From positions 1 through 21,666 of the IMG/VR virus record IMGVR_UViG_3300034522_000016: 21,666 nt of DNA; one strand, 5' to 3'. Both the position numbers and the translations under genes were made by a program. The notes beneath the pieces were generated by a model. It did no database searches. It saw only the letters and a program-made list of their open reading frames with translations, and was not told where the DNA came from. Below, in pieces: positions 6,545 through 12,014 of this stretch. Source of the stretch: a virus. Numbering within the stretch: position 1 is the first letter of the stretch; each line of letters starts with the position of its first letter.

Positions 6545-7127
6545 ACCAACCCGCCGCAGCTGCAAAATCTGCAAGACAAAATTCACTGCTACCTACGACA
6601 ACGTCTGGTGGTGCTGTCCTGAGCATGGCTTCGAGTACAGCCAGCTGCTGTTGGCCAAGAAGAAGTTGGCAGCCGATCGCAAACGCAAGCAGGAGGCGCA
6701 GCAGGAACGCCGTGAGCTGAAGATTCGCAAGAAGGCCTTGCAACCACTTAGCCAATATCACAAACGCGCTCAGACAGCGTTTAACGCGTTTATTCGCCAG
6801 CGTGACGCAGGACACCCATGCATCAGTTGCGGTCGTAACTCCGGCGCAAAGATGAACGCCGGTCACTTTCGCACAGTCGGCGCATCGCCAGAAACCCGCT
6901 ACGACGAAACCAACTGCCATATCCAGTGTGAGGCCTGTAACTCCTATCTGTCAGGGAATATCGGTGAATACCGCCCGCGGCTGATCGCCAAGATTGGCCA
7001 GGAAGCTTACGACCGCCTGATGGGCCCGCATGAAGCAAAGAAATGGACACGTGAAGAACTCGACGCACTGGCAGCGCACTACCGCGCAAAGCTCAAAGAA
7101 CTGAAACAGCAGGAGATTGCAGCATGA
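6537..7127 (+). CDS. ninG: NinG recombination protein (lambda Rap-like)
   Basis: A 196-residue NinG/Rap protein; in lambda this structure-specific endonuclease acts on branched recombination intermediates such as D-loops and Holliday junctions. Visible are an N-terminal zinc site (CKIC, C9 and C12, then WWCCPEHG), a basic helix (KKKLAADRKRKQEAQQERR), the conserved TAFNAFIRQRDAGHPCISCG, the histidine motif NAGHFRT and CHIQCEACNSYLSGN. The start at 6537 is chosen for its match to the lambda N terminus; an extension to 6501 lies inside ninB. With ninB it forms the recombination pair of this region. No RusA or NinH homologue is seen. Confidence 0.93.
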   Translation: MRKPTRRSCKICKTKFTATYDNVWWCCPEHGFEYSQLLLAKKKLAADRKRKQEAQQERRELKIRKKALQPLSQYHKRAQTAFNAFIRQRDAGHPCISCGRNSGAKMNAGHFRTVGASPETRYDETNCHIQCEACNSYLSGNIGEYRPRLIAKIGQEAYDRLMGPHEAKKWTREELDALAAHYRAKLKELKQQEIAA

Positions 7128-7351
7128 ATAAAATCCATTACCCATGTGAAACGGCGGCAATCTTCCAGGATGTGCTGTTTGTTATCCGAGTTAACCATGC
7201 ATCAGAGCTTCTTTGCGCCGCCGACAAAGCAGCAGAGTTCTATCTCAATCATTTCCCTTACGCGACGTTAGAAAACATCCGTGAAGGAATCCTGTATAGC
7301 TTTGGCGGCCTGTACCTGAATGACTTTGAGCTTATCAGGGAGGCTGCATGA
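7124..7351 (+). CDS. Hypothetical nin-region protein, 75 aa
   Basis: Starts in an ATGA overlap with ninG and ends in another with the next gene. The product is small and helical, with the start NKIHYPCETAAIFQDVLFVIRV and the later stretch AAEFYLNHFPYATLENIREG. It is mildly hydrophobic but without a clear membrane span. No catalytic or metal site is visible. Co-expression with ninG and Q is likely from the overlaps. Function unknown. Confidence 0.7.
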   Translation: MNKIHYPCETAAIFQDVLFVIRVNHASELLCAADKAAEFYLNHFPYATLENIREGILYSFGGLYLNDFELIREAA

Positions 7352-7494
7352 CATTCGAATCATACTTTGCTGATCACCTTCGTCTGCGCTGGACTCGGTT
7401 ACGCATCTACCGTCACCCAGGTTCATTTGCTACGGACTACCGAATTTTACGCAATTACATCAGCCGCTATAAACCATCAGGAGCAGAAGCATGA
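7348..7494 (+). CDS. Small basic protein before Q, 48 aa
   Basis: ATG 7348 overlaps the preceding stop and the TGA at 7492-7494 overlaps the Q start, both as ATGA. The product is strongly basic and aromatic (ADHLRLRWTRLRIYRHPG, then YRILRNYISRYKPS), consistent with nucleic-acid binding. Its place directly before Q is that of the small variable nin-region genes such as ninH or ninZ, but I cannot assign one of those names. Confidence 0.7.
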   Translation: MTFESYFADHLRLRWTRLRIYRHPGSFATDYRILRNYISRYKPSGAEA

Positions 7495-8255
7495 ATCTCG
7501 AAAACACAGTGAAATACCACTTCGCGAAGTCAACGATGATTAGCGATGCTCCACGTGCAACCGCATCTGACTCATTAACTGGTACTGACATCATGGCGGC
7601 GATCGGAATGACACAGAGCCGGGCTGCTCTCGGGTTCAGTGCATTCCTCGGGAAGATGGATATCAGCGATTACGATCGCGAGCGAGCGATTGATCTGCTG
7701 ACCAAATATGCAATTGAGCACTGCGATAAGGTTGCCGCCTTACGCAAGCTTGAGAGTGATGTTAAGCCAAAGGTAATGCAAGTTCTCGCAACTTTCGCCT
7801 TTGCTGATTACTCCCGGAGCGCCGCCAGTACCAGAACGTGCGACTGCTGCAACGGAAATAAGTTTGTCGAAGCTGAAGTAATGACGATGAAGCATATCGG
7901 ACAGCCACATCTTAGCGAAAAAAGAGAGACAGTTAAGGTGCTTTGCCACAAATGCAAAGGTAAGGGAGTTCTGACCAACGCCTGCCAGTGCAATGGCAAA
8001 GGAACGGTATTAGACAAAGAGAAAACTATTCTACAGCGTGGCGTTCCTGCATATAAAACCTGTTCACGCTGCAATGGGCGTGGTTATGCCAGATTACTAC
8101 CGGATAGCGTGCGTAAATACATCTGCGCAACGGTGATTGATATACCTGAAACCACATGGCGCAGGTCTTACAAGAATTTCTTTGAAAGCCTGGTAGGAGA
8201 GTGCATCAAGCAGGAAGAGTACGCAAACCAGATGTTGAACAAAGTCACACGATAG
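7491..8255 (+). CDS. Q: Late antitermination protein Q (zinc-finger type)
   Basis: A 254-residue Q of the Antiterm family (probably PF03589). The second half contains four DnaJ-like cysteine motifs: CDCC (117-120), CHKCKGKG (152-159), CQCNGKG (165-171) and CSRCNGRG (191-198). The N-terminal half is helical. Q binds near the late promoter, loads onto RNA polymerase paused just downstream and makes it ignore terminators. Its position right before a promoter, pause element and terminator supports this strongly. It starts in an ATGA overlap and is the last gene of the early operon. It is a different family from lambda Q. Confidence 0.9.
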   Translation: MNLENTVKYHFAKSTMISDAPRATASDSLTGTDIMAAIGMTQSRAALGFSAFLGKMDISDYDRERAIDLLTKYAIEHCDKVAALRKLESDVKPKVMQVLATFAFADYSRSAASTRTCDCCNGNKFVEAEVMTMKHIGQPHLSEKRETVKVLCHKCKGKGVLTNACQCNGKGTVLDKEKTILQRGVPAYKTCSRCNGRGYARLLPDSVRKYICATVIDIPETTWRRSYKNFFESLVGECIKQEEYANQMLNKVTR

Positions 8256-8294
8256 AGAATATTTTCTATGAAATAGGATTTACCTAGAAAATTA

Positions 8295-8339
8295 CACTTT
8301 ACAAAGTGGCGATTTTTGTTTAATCTCGATTCTAACGAT
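8295..8339 (+). promoter_or_regulatory. Late promoter PR' with pause element and -35 palindrome
   Basis: TTTACA (8298-8303), a 17-base spacer and TAATCT (8321-8326) form a promoter 40 bases after Q. The likely start is near 8334, where AACGATGGGTTA matches, from memory, the lambda PR' initial sequence; AACGAT at 8334-8339 would be the -10-like element that holds sigma70 and causes the early pause needed by Q. A perfect inverted repeat, CACTTT-AC-AAAGTG (8295-8308), covers the -35 box and is a candidate Q-binding element. No reading frame of note lies here. Confidence 0.75.
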
Positions 8340-8433
8340 GGGTTACTGACTTCGTTGAGCGATAAAAGTTGACGCCGGAGCCGTGCAGAACTGCAAAGAG
8401 CATGGGATATAAACGAGTAATCGCACCATTCGA

Positions 8434-8462
8434 AGCCCTGAGTTAATAGCTCGGGGCTTTTT
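8434..8462 (+). terminator. Late terminator tR'
   Basis: AGCCCTGAG (8434-8442) pairs with CTCGGGGCT (8450-8458) with one G-U pair, followed by a T-run (8458-8462). In the absence of Q, the late transcript would end here as a short RNA of about 130 bases, the counterpart of lambda 6S RNA (194 bases). The position between the late promoter and the lysis genes is the expected one. Confidence 0.88.
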
Positions 8463-8848
8463 CGTATCTGCACAACAGGTAAGAGCGCTGACTGGGTAAA
8501 CAAAGCTCCGCACCCTACCAGACGAGGAATGCGGCAGTGCTCTTTCCGTTGTGGTGAATGCGCAGGCTGATGCGCTAACTTATCAGCTAGATGGTGAGGT
8601 AAAGGCTCACCATAGCGACGACGGGTAGTTCATTTACATACCAGAAAACACAGCGCCGGTCACCACACACCAAATACCTACCAGGACCATAAGAGCGAAA
8701 GCTCAACGCACTACCCTCATATTGCCAGCATCGCCGCTGGCTTTTTTATTCGCGCCCATCCAGACAGCTAATCACTTATCCCTTACCGCACTGGATGAGG
8801 CGCTTTCCTATGACTCGCACAGCACCCCCTGATAACTGGAGGTGTGGA
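8463..8848 (+). other. Long structured leader between tR' and the holin gene
   Basis: 386 bases without a convincing gene. AAGAGCGCTG (8481-8490) can pair with CAGTGCTCTT (8535-8544), enclosing CCGCA (8508-8512) with TGCGG (8530-8534), so the two stems abut. ATGGTGAG (8591-8598) pairs perfectly with CTCACCAT (8606-8613). A second terminator follows at 8724. No tRNA or toxin gene is seen, although other phages carry cargo at this position. It may be an untranslated leader or the remains of lost genes. Confidence 0.5.
8724..8747 (+). terminator. Intrinsic terminator upstream of the holin gene
   Basis: GCCAGC (8724-8729), loop ATCGCC, GCTGGC (8736-8741) and six T. It is the second terminator between the late promoter and lysis genes and would further silence lysis until Q has modified polymerase. 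Confidence 0.85.
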
Positions 8849-9148
8849 ATGTATCGCATGAATACAAACAACGGCTTTTGGTCGTATTTCTGGTCTTCAA
8901 TAACAGGATTTCTGACCATGCTGACATTGCAGGATGTGCTGTTTGCGTTCGGCGCGGTGGTGTCTGCGTTATTCGCATGGCTAACCTACCGATCAAATGA
9001 CAGGAAAAACAAAGCTGCTATTGAGGAAGACCGTAAGCGGACAGAGATACTCAAGGCAGCCTACGCCCGTGGGGATGTGTCAAACATTCCTGAAGCGGCG
9101 AAAGTCACTAAAGAAATTGACGCGGCAATCCAGCCACTGGAGCAATAG
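8849..9148 (+). CDS. Pinholin-like holin with dual start
   Basis: A 99-residue lysis protein. ATG 8849 has GGAGG six bases upstream (8838-8842); a second in-frame ATG lies at 8858. The N terminus MYRM resembles the dual start of phage 21 S (MKSM), where the longer form with an extra basic residue is the antiholin. Two hydrophobic stretches follow (about residues 10-26 and 30-46), the second ending in LTYRSNDRKNK, like the second helix and basic tail of S21. The C-terminal half is charged and longer than in S21. Such holins depolarise the membrane through small holes, and the next gene is a SAR endolysin, their usual partner. An in-frame extension to 8795 lacks a ribosome site. Confidence 0.75.
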   Translation: MYRMNTNNGFWSYFWSSITGFLTMLTLQDVLFAFGAVVSALFAWLTYRSNDRKNKAAIEEDRKRTEILKAAYARGDVSNIPEAAKVTKEIDAAIQPLEQ

Positions 9149-9149
9149 C

Positions 9150-9686
9150 ATGGCATCGCGAAATAAGCTTAGCGCCGCTGTGCTTGGACTCATTCTTTCT
9201 GGCGCATCTGCAACAGTAATCCTCGACCAGTTCCTCGACGAGAAAGAAGGCAACAGCCTGACCGCCTACCGTGACGGTTCAGGTATCTGGACAATTTGCC
9301 GTGGTGCCACGCTGGTGGATGGCAAGCCGATTCGTCAGGGTATGAAGCTGACGCAGGCCAAATGTGACCAGGTGAATGCTGCTGAGCGCAATAAAGCTCT
9401 GGCATGGGTGGACCGAAATATTCACGTTCCGCTGACTGAGCCACAGAAAGCCGGCATCGCGTCCTTTTGTCCGTATAACATCGGTCCGGGCAAGTGCTTC
9501 CCCTCGACGTTCTACAAGCGCATCAATGCCGGTGATCGAAAAGGTGCTTGTGAAGCGATCAGGTGGTGGATCCGTGATGGTGGGAAAGACTGCCGCTTAA
9601 CTAAAGGCCAGAAGAACGGATGTTACGGGCAGGTGGAGCGACGTGACCAGGAGAGCGCGCTGGCTTGCTGGGGACTCGATAAATGA
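9150..9686 (+). CDS. SAR endolysin, lysozyme family GH24 (phage 21 R-like)
   Basis: A 178-residue muramidase that cuts peptidoglycan between N-acetylmuramic acid and N-acetylglucosamine. The N-terminal segment (KLSAAVLGLILSGASATVIL, residues 6-25) is rich in Ala, Gly and Ser, as in signal-anchor-release domains: the enzyme is exported and stays inactive at the membrane until depolarised. The catalytic triad fits E33, D42 and T48 in EG-x6-YRDGSGIWTICRG. Several cysteines (C50, later ones near CPYNIGPGKC) may control activation by disulfides. It starts two bases after the holin stop and overlaps the spanin gene by ATGA. Confidence 0.92.
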   Translation: MASRNKLSAAVLGLILSGASATVILDQFLDEKEGNSLTAYRDGSGIWTICRGATLVDGKPIRQGMKLTQAKCDQVNAAERNKALAWVDRNIHVPLTEPQKAGIASFCPYNIGPGKCFPSTFYKRINAGDRKGACEAIRWWIRDGGKDCRLTKGQKNGCYGQVERRDQESALACWGLDK

Positions 9687-10033
9687 AAATCCGCTACGTG
9701 ATTGCTCTTTGTGCCGTGCTCTGCTGTATCACAGGCCTGTTTAGTTGGCGATCCGGCTGGAACGCTCACGCAGACCATATCAACACCCTTGCCGCCGATA
9801 AGCGCGCTAAAGCAGAAAAGGCTATTCAGCCTGTAGAGCAGAAAGCGGCTCAGGCGAGCGATGAAGGCCGGATCATCTACAAAACAATAACCCGTGACGT
9901 GGTGAAATATGTACAGGATCCGAACCGTACTGTGTGCCAGTTTGATGATGAGTCTGTTCGGTTGCGTCAGCGTGCCATCGACGCTGCCAACTCCATCAGC
10001 GGATTTGATGGAGTCACCGTGCAGGGCAAGTGA
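9683..10033 (+). CDS. Rz: i-spanin (Rz-like), 116 aa
   Basis: The inner-membrane spanin subunit. One N-terminal membrane helix (about residues 5-22, RYVIALCAVLCCITGLF) is followed by a periplasmic, mostly helical domain (AADKRAKAEKAIQPVEQKAAQ). It joins the outer-membrane lipoprotein subunit across the periplasm and fuses the two membranes in the last step of lysis. The length is somewhat shorter than lambda Rz (153). ATG 9683 overlaps the endolysin stop, and the o-spanin gene starts inside this gene in another frame. The family is assigned by fold and context rather than by detailed sequence match. Confidence 0.85.
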   Translation: MKIRYVIALCAVLCCITGLFSWRSGWNAHADHINTLAADKRAKAEKAIQPVEQKAAQASDEGRIIYKTITRDVVKYVQDPNRTVCQFDDESVRLRQRAIDAANSISGFDGVTVQGK

Positions 10034-10148
10034 TGCAGGTACCGATAGTGACACAGACCTGCAAGCGGACGTCGAGACGGCGGAGTGCATGCGCCAGTTG
10101 CGACTTGATAAGTACCGCTGGCAGGCGTACTACAACGCCGTGAAATAA
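9909..10148 (+). CDS. Rz1: o-spanin lipoprotein (Rz1-like), 79 aa, overlapping Rz
   Basis: Encoded in a shifted frame, starting within the last third of the i-spanin gene and continuing 115 bases beyond it. The N terminus MYRIRTVLCASLMMSLFGC is a lipoprotein signal with basic residues R3 and R5 and the lipobox LFGC at 16-19, so Cys19 would be lipidated after cleavage. The mature chain begins with a serine- and proline-containing stretch (VSVPSTLPTPSADL) typical of Rz1. A ribosome site is not obvious, so it may depend on coupling. This overlap arrangement is the lambda-type embedded/overlapping spanin pair. Confidence 0.87.
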   Translation: MYRIRTVLCASLMMSLFGCVSVPSTLPTPSADLMESPCRASDAGTDSDTDLQADVETAECMRQLRLDKYRWQAYYNAVK

Positions 10149-10153
10149 AACGA

Positions 10154-10177
10154 GCCTCGCAAATGCGGGGCTTTTTT
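10154..10177 (+). terminator. Terminator after the lysis cassette
   Basis: GCCTCGC (10154-10160), loop AAAT, GCGGGGC (10165-10171) with one G-U pair, then six T. It follows the o-spanin stop by five bases. Late transcription must pass it under Q control to reach the packaging and head genes. Confidence 0.87.
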
Positions 10178-10185
10178 ATTGGGGC

Positions 10186-10296
10186 ATGACAAACCCCAAG
10201 AAGAACTGCCACCCGAAATGGCAGAGCATCATGAACGGATTCCCGTCAGTTCCTGATTGGCTATCCGTTGATATGCATAATGACACCGAACCCTAA
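10186..10296 (+). CDS. Possible small ORF after the lysis terminator, 36 aa
   Basis: ATG 10186 to TAA 10294. The peptide starts MTNPKKNCHPKWQSIMNG and ends VDMHNDTEP; no motif is recognisable. The only ribosome-site candidate, GGGG, is just one base away from the ATG, which is too close. The bases also form a hairpin, CTGCCA (10206-10211) with TGGCAG (10219-10224), so the stretch may instead be leader RNA. Low confidence as a gene. Confidence 0.25.
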   Translation: MTNPKKNCHPKWQSIMNGFPSVPDWLSVDMHNDTEP

Positions 10297-10301
10297 CCTG
10301 T

Positions 10302-10366
10302 GAAATGAGCCTTTGGAGACGTCAGTTTAGTGCTGGCGAGCCTTCGGTGGGCTGGCGTTTCATTTC
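10302..10366 (+). other. Structured leader upstream of rha
   Basis: GAAATGA (10302-10308) pairs with TCATTTC (10360-10366), with the adjoining GCC (10309-10311) facing GGC (10354-10356). Inside, AGCC (10339-10342) can pair with GGCT (10350-10353). The fold ends 34 bases before the rha start and could affect its expression. An in-frame extension of rha from 10305 passes through this stem and is considered noncoding. Confidence 0.4.
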
Positions 10367-10400
10367 GGCAAAGGTTCATCTCACAAGTACGGAGTACGCG

Positions 10401-10928
10401 ATGAATGATGCAGTCTTAGTTCAAGAGTTCGACTTCTCAAAAATGGTTATGGCAATTCAGGGCAAGGCATTTACGACAAGCCAGAAGATTGCTGATTACT
10501 TCGGCAAGCGCCATGACAACGTATTGAGAAAAATAAGACAAGTAAGAGAAGAATGCCCGCCTGAATTCGCCGCCCTCAATTTTGAGGAGGCTGATTTCAT
10601 TGATAAAAATGGTGAAGCCCAGCCAATGTTCAAGCTGACTAAAGACGGCTATATGCTGGTCGTAATGGGCTTCACTGGTGCGGCGGCCACGCTAATAAAG
10701 GTTCGATACATTCAGGCGTTTAACTGGATGGCAGATCAACTTACGCGCTGGCATGAAATGGGCGAGCAGGCCCAGCACCGACACGCACTGAAGGTTGCGA
10801 AGTCAGAGGTAAAGGCGCGCATAGGGAGCAAGATGATGAATGCCAGAAAGCGAGAGAAGAAACTACTCGCGCTGGAGTTTGATCAGATCCTCTCGTTAAC
10901 ACAGCCGAAGCTGATTTTTACTGACTAG
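10401..10928 (+). CDS. Rha-family phage regulatory protein, 175 aa
   Basis: The N-terminal two thirds match the pRha domain (PF09669): FTTSQKIADYFGKRHDNVLRKIRQV is the conserved DNA-binding-like segment, followed by FKLTKDGYMLVVMGFTGAAATLIKVRYIQAFNWM. Rha proteins are reported to interfere with phage growth in hosts lacking IHF and are seen as regulators. The C terminus is basic and helical (KSEVKARIGSKMMNARKREKK). ATG 10401 is used because the preceding ACGGAG is a ribosome site. P22 carries a comparable rha-like gene between lysis and packaging modules, so the position is expected. Confidence 0.88.
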   Translation: MNDAVLVQEFDFSKMVMAIQGKAFTTSQKIADYFGKRHDNVLRKIRQVREECPPEFAALNFEEADFIDKNGEAQPMFKLTKDGYMLVVMGFTGAAATLIKVRYIQAFNWMADQLTRWHEMGEQAQHRHALKVAKSEVKARIGSKMMNARKREKKLLALEFDQILSLTQPKLIFTD

Positions 10929-10933
10929 CACCT

Positions 10934-10951
10934 AAGGACAGAAATGTCCTT
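10934..10951 (+). other. GAAA-tetraloop hairpin after rha
   Basis: AAGGACA (10934-10940), loop GAAA, TGTCCTT (10945-10951): a perfect 7-bp stem capped by a GNRA tetraloop. No T-run follows (next bases TGAGAGCC), so it is not a standard terminator. It lies six bases after the rha stop codon and may protect the mRNA 3' end. Confidence 0.5.
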
Positions 10952-10974
10952 TGAGAGCCACTTTCACAACGGCT

Positions 10975-11014
10975 TTCATCACAAGGCGCATTTACGAGTG
11001 CGCCTGATGATGAA
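10975..11014 (+). repeat. Hairpin H1 of a matched pair around a mini-gene
   Basis: TTCATCA (10975-10981), CA, AGGCGCA (10984-10990), an 8-base loop, TGCGCCT (10999-11005), GA, TGATGAA (11008-11014). It has two 7-bp stems separated by a CA/GA internal loop. The same design, with the same internal-loop bases and loop length, recurs at 11119-11156. It ends 20 bases before the start of the 27-residue ORF. It has no T-run. Confidence 0.6.
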
Positions 11015-11034
11015 TATCACATGAGGTAAATGGC

Positions 11035-11118
11035 ATGCACTGCACTAACTGTTCTGAAGGCTTCGACAACCCTAGCAAATTCCGTGAAGAGTGGGATAAG
11101 CAAACTACTGACCAGTAG
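11035..11118 (+). CDS. Mini-gene between twin hairpins, 27 aa, CxxC
   Basis: ATG 11035 has a good ribosome site (TGAGGT, 11022-11027, eight-base spacing) and the frame ends at TAG 11116-11118. The peptide starts MHCTNCSEGFDNPSKFREEW: C3-x2-C6 could bind metal or form a disulfide, and the rest is hydrophilic. Hairpin H1 ends just upstream, and hairpin H2 begins on the first base after the stop. A longer overlapping frame from 11030 is thought spurious because it runs antisense through the leftward gene. Function unknown; the ribosome site and flanking structures are the evidence. Confidence 0.5.
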   Translation: MHCTNCSEGFDNPSKFREEWDKQTTDQ

Positions 11119-11156
11119 CCATTACAAAGCGTCTCACCCGGGGCGCTTGATAATGG
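11119..11156 (+). repeat. Hairpin H2 of the matched pair
   Basis: CCATTA (11119-11124), CA, AAGCGTC (11127-11133), an 8-base loop, GGCGCTT (11142-11148, one G-U pair), GA, TAATGG (11151-11156). It has the same geometry and internal-loop bases as H1, although several stem positions differ. It lies between the mini-gene stop and the 3' end of a leftward gene. It has no T-run on either strand. Confidence 0.6.
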
Positions 11157-11177
11157 CATCCATGCCCTTTGGAACTT

Positions 11178-11405
11178 CTAAAGCACAGAAAATATTTGCA
11201 GAAGAAAGCTTATTGCTATCAGTGATAGTCCGCTCGTCTGCCCTATTTTACGGCGCTTATTGCGAGCATTCACGAACGCTACATCATCCTCCCCGCCACA
11301 TTGAGCGAGGGGGTAAGGCTCTATTCCAAACGTGAAGGCGGCAGAAATGAGAGAGCCGGCAAGCCCAACAACAGCAGAAACCAACTGAATATCTGATGGA
11401 GACAT
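11178..11405 (-). CDS. Leftward small membrane protein, 75 aa
   Basis: Transcribed against the late operon. On the minus strand the ATG (11403-11405) is preceded by an AAGGGG ribosome site. There are two hydrophobic helices: residues 8-27 (LVSAVVGLAGSLISAAFTFG) and about 58-75 (GLSLIAISFLLQIFSVL), joined by a polar basic loop (NARNKRRKIGQ). The basic loop should lie in the cytoplasm. Leftward genes at this site in lambdoid phages are often prophage-expressed accessory genes (morons), some altering the host surface or excluding other phages; this is inference here. I do not recognise a family. Confidence 0.6.
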   Translation of the reverse strand: MSPSDIQLVSAVVGLAGSLISAAFTFGIEPYPLAQCGGEDDVAFVNARNKRRKIGQTSGLSLIAISFLLQIFSVL

Positions 11406-11477
11406 AGAAAACCCCTTATCGTGACGTGTGAGAAAGACTTCACTATTTCAATACACCATTTATAAGCTAATGAAAAG

Positions 11478-11495
11478 ATTGACGAATTCGTCAAT
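11478..11495. promoter_or_regulatory. 18-bp perfect palindrome, possible operator
   Basis: ATTGACGAATTCGTCAAT is a perfect palindrome in the gap between the leftward membrane gene and a rightward gene. It carries TTGACG, a good -35-like hexamer, on both strands, but I see no well-spaced -10 for either direction. The only nearby -10-like sequence leftward is TATAAA, 24 bases from the hexamer. It looks like a dimeric repressor site; the protein is unknown. Confidence 0.5.
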
Positions 11496-11555
11496 AGCAC
11501 GATTTGTTTTGGGTCTGTCATTTAACAACGAAAATCACTGAAAAAGGGCAGGTAA

Positions 11556-11759
11556 ATGTCCGACATCTACAAAATCACGATCACCAAAAAATCCAAAGAG
11601 ACATTCACCGGCCTGATGAAGCGTAGTCAGCCTGAAATCATCAATGGGTTTGTCGCACTGGCTAATGATAAAGGCGAGTGGCGTTACTTCAGCCCGGATA
11701 GCGTGGAGCAGTTCCACTTTGTGCCGGTGGCGGAAGAGTTAGTATTAGATGGCGCTTAG
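11556..11759 (+). CDS. Hypothetical phage protein, 67 aa
   Basis: ATG 11556 follows GGGCAGG. The product is a small, mostly beta protein: DIYKITITKKSKETFTGLMK, then PEIINGFVALANDKGEWRYFSPDSVEQFHFVP. The pattern of strands ending in FVPV is like small SH3-like or PH-like beta proteins, but no family can be named. It lies upstream of the small terminase in the same direction, with one leftward gene between. No membrane span or catalytic motif is visible. Confidence 0.65.
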   Translation: MSDIYKITITKKSKETFTGLMKRSQPEIINGFVALANDKGEWRYFSPDSVEQFHFVPVAEELVLDGA

Positions 11760-11782
11760 TTGCCGCCCTCTAATGGGATTTG

Positions 11783-11956
11783 TTATTGCTCTACTATTAC
11801 ACTGTGAATAGTAAGGCCGTTCTTATCTTTGAAAACCACCGTTAAAGGCAGTTCTTTGTCTTGCTCTGGGTTCCCCGTTTTGAGGGAGAGGACGTCAATT
11901 TTCAATTCAAAATTCCCAGTACGGATAAGCATTTTTGCGAAGTCTTCGATTGTCAT
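11783..11956 (-). CDS. Leftward small protein, 57 aa
   Basis: On the minus strand, AGGAGG (11959-11965) precedes the ATG at 11954-11956 by a few bases, a near-ideal ribosome site; this start is preferred over one further upstream at 12028, which lies in the small terminase. The product begins TIEDFAKMLIRTGNFELKID and continues as beta strands (LPLTVVFKDKNGLTIHSVIV). It is soluble with no known motif. A candidate leftward promoter lies at 11978-12006. Together with the membrane gene at 11178 it gives two leftward genes in a rightward operon. Confidence 0.6.
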   Translation of the reverse strand: MTIEDFAKMLIRTGNFELKIDVLSLKTGNPEQDKELPLTVVFKDKNGLTIHSVIVEQ

Positions 11957-11977
11957 TAATCCTCCTATTAAAAAATT

Positions 11978-12006
11978 ATTATCGGGAGGCGACACATAAT
12001 CTTTAA
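11978..12006 (-). promoter_or_regulatory. Candidate leftward promoter for the 57-aa gene
   Basis: Read on the minus strand: TTAAAG (12001-12006), a 17-base spacer, GATAAT (11978-11983). The -10 matches five of six consensus bases and the -35 matches three. Transcription would begin just before the AGGAGG of the leftward gene. The -35 overlaps the ribosome site of the small terminase on the other strand. Confidence 0.35.
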
Positions 12007-12014
12007 GGAAATAT

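Noticed and set aside
8554-8628. Short GTG-initiated frame in the leader between tR' and the holin
   Set aside because: The last codons read plausibly as protein, but there is no clear ribosome site, the frame is only about 24 residues and the same bases form the perfect 8-bp hairpin. It may be a remnant; not listed as a gene.
11030-11335. 101-residue rightward frame opposite the leftward membrane gene
   Set aside because: Its composition is low in protein-like pattern, it conflicts with the well-supported 27-residue frame and the leftward gene, and its start has worse spacing.
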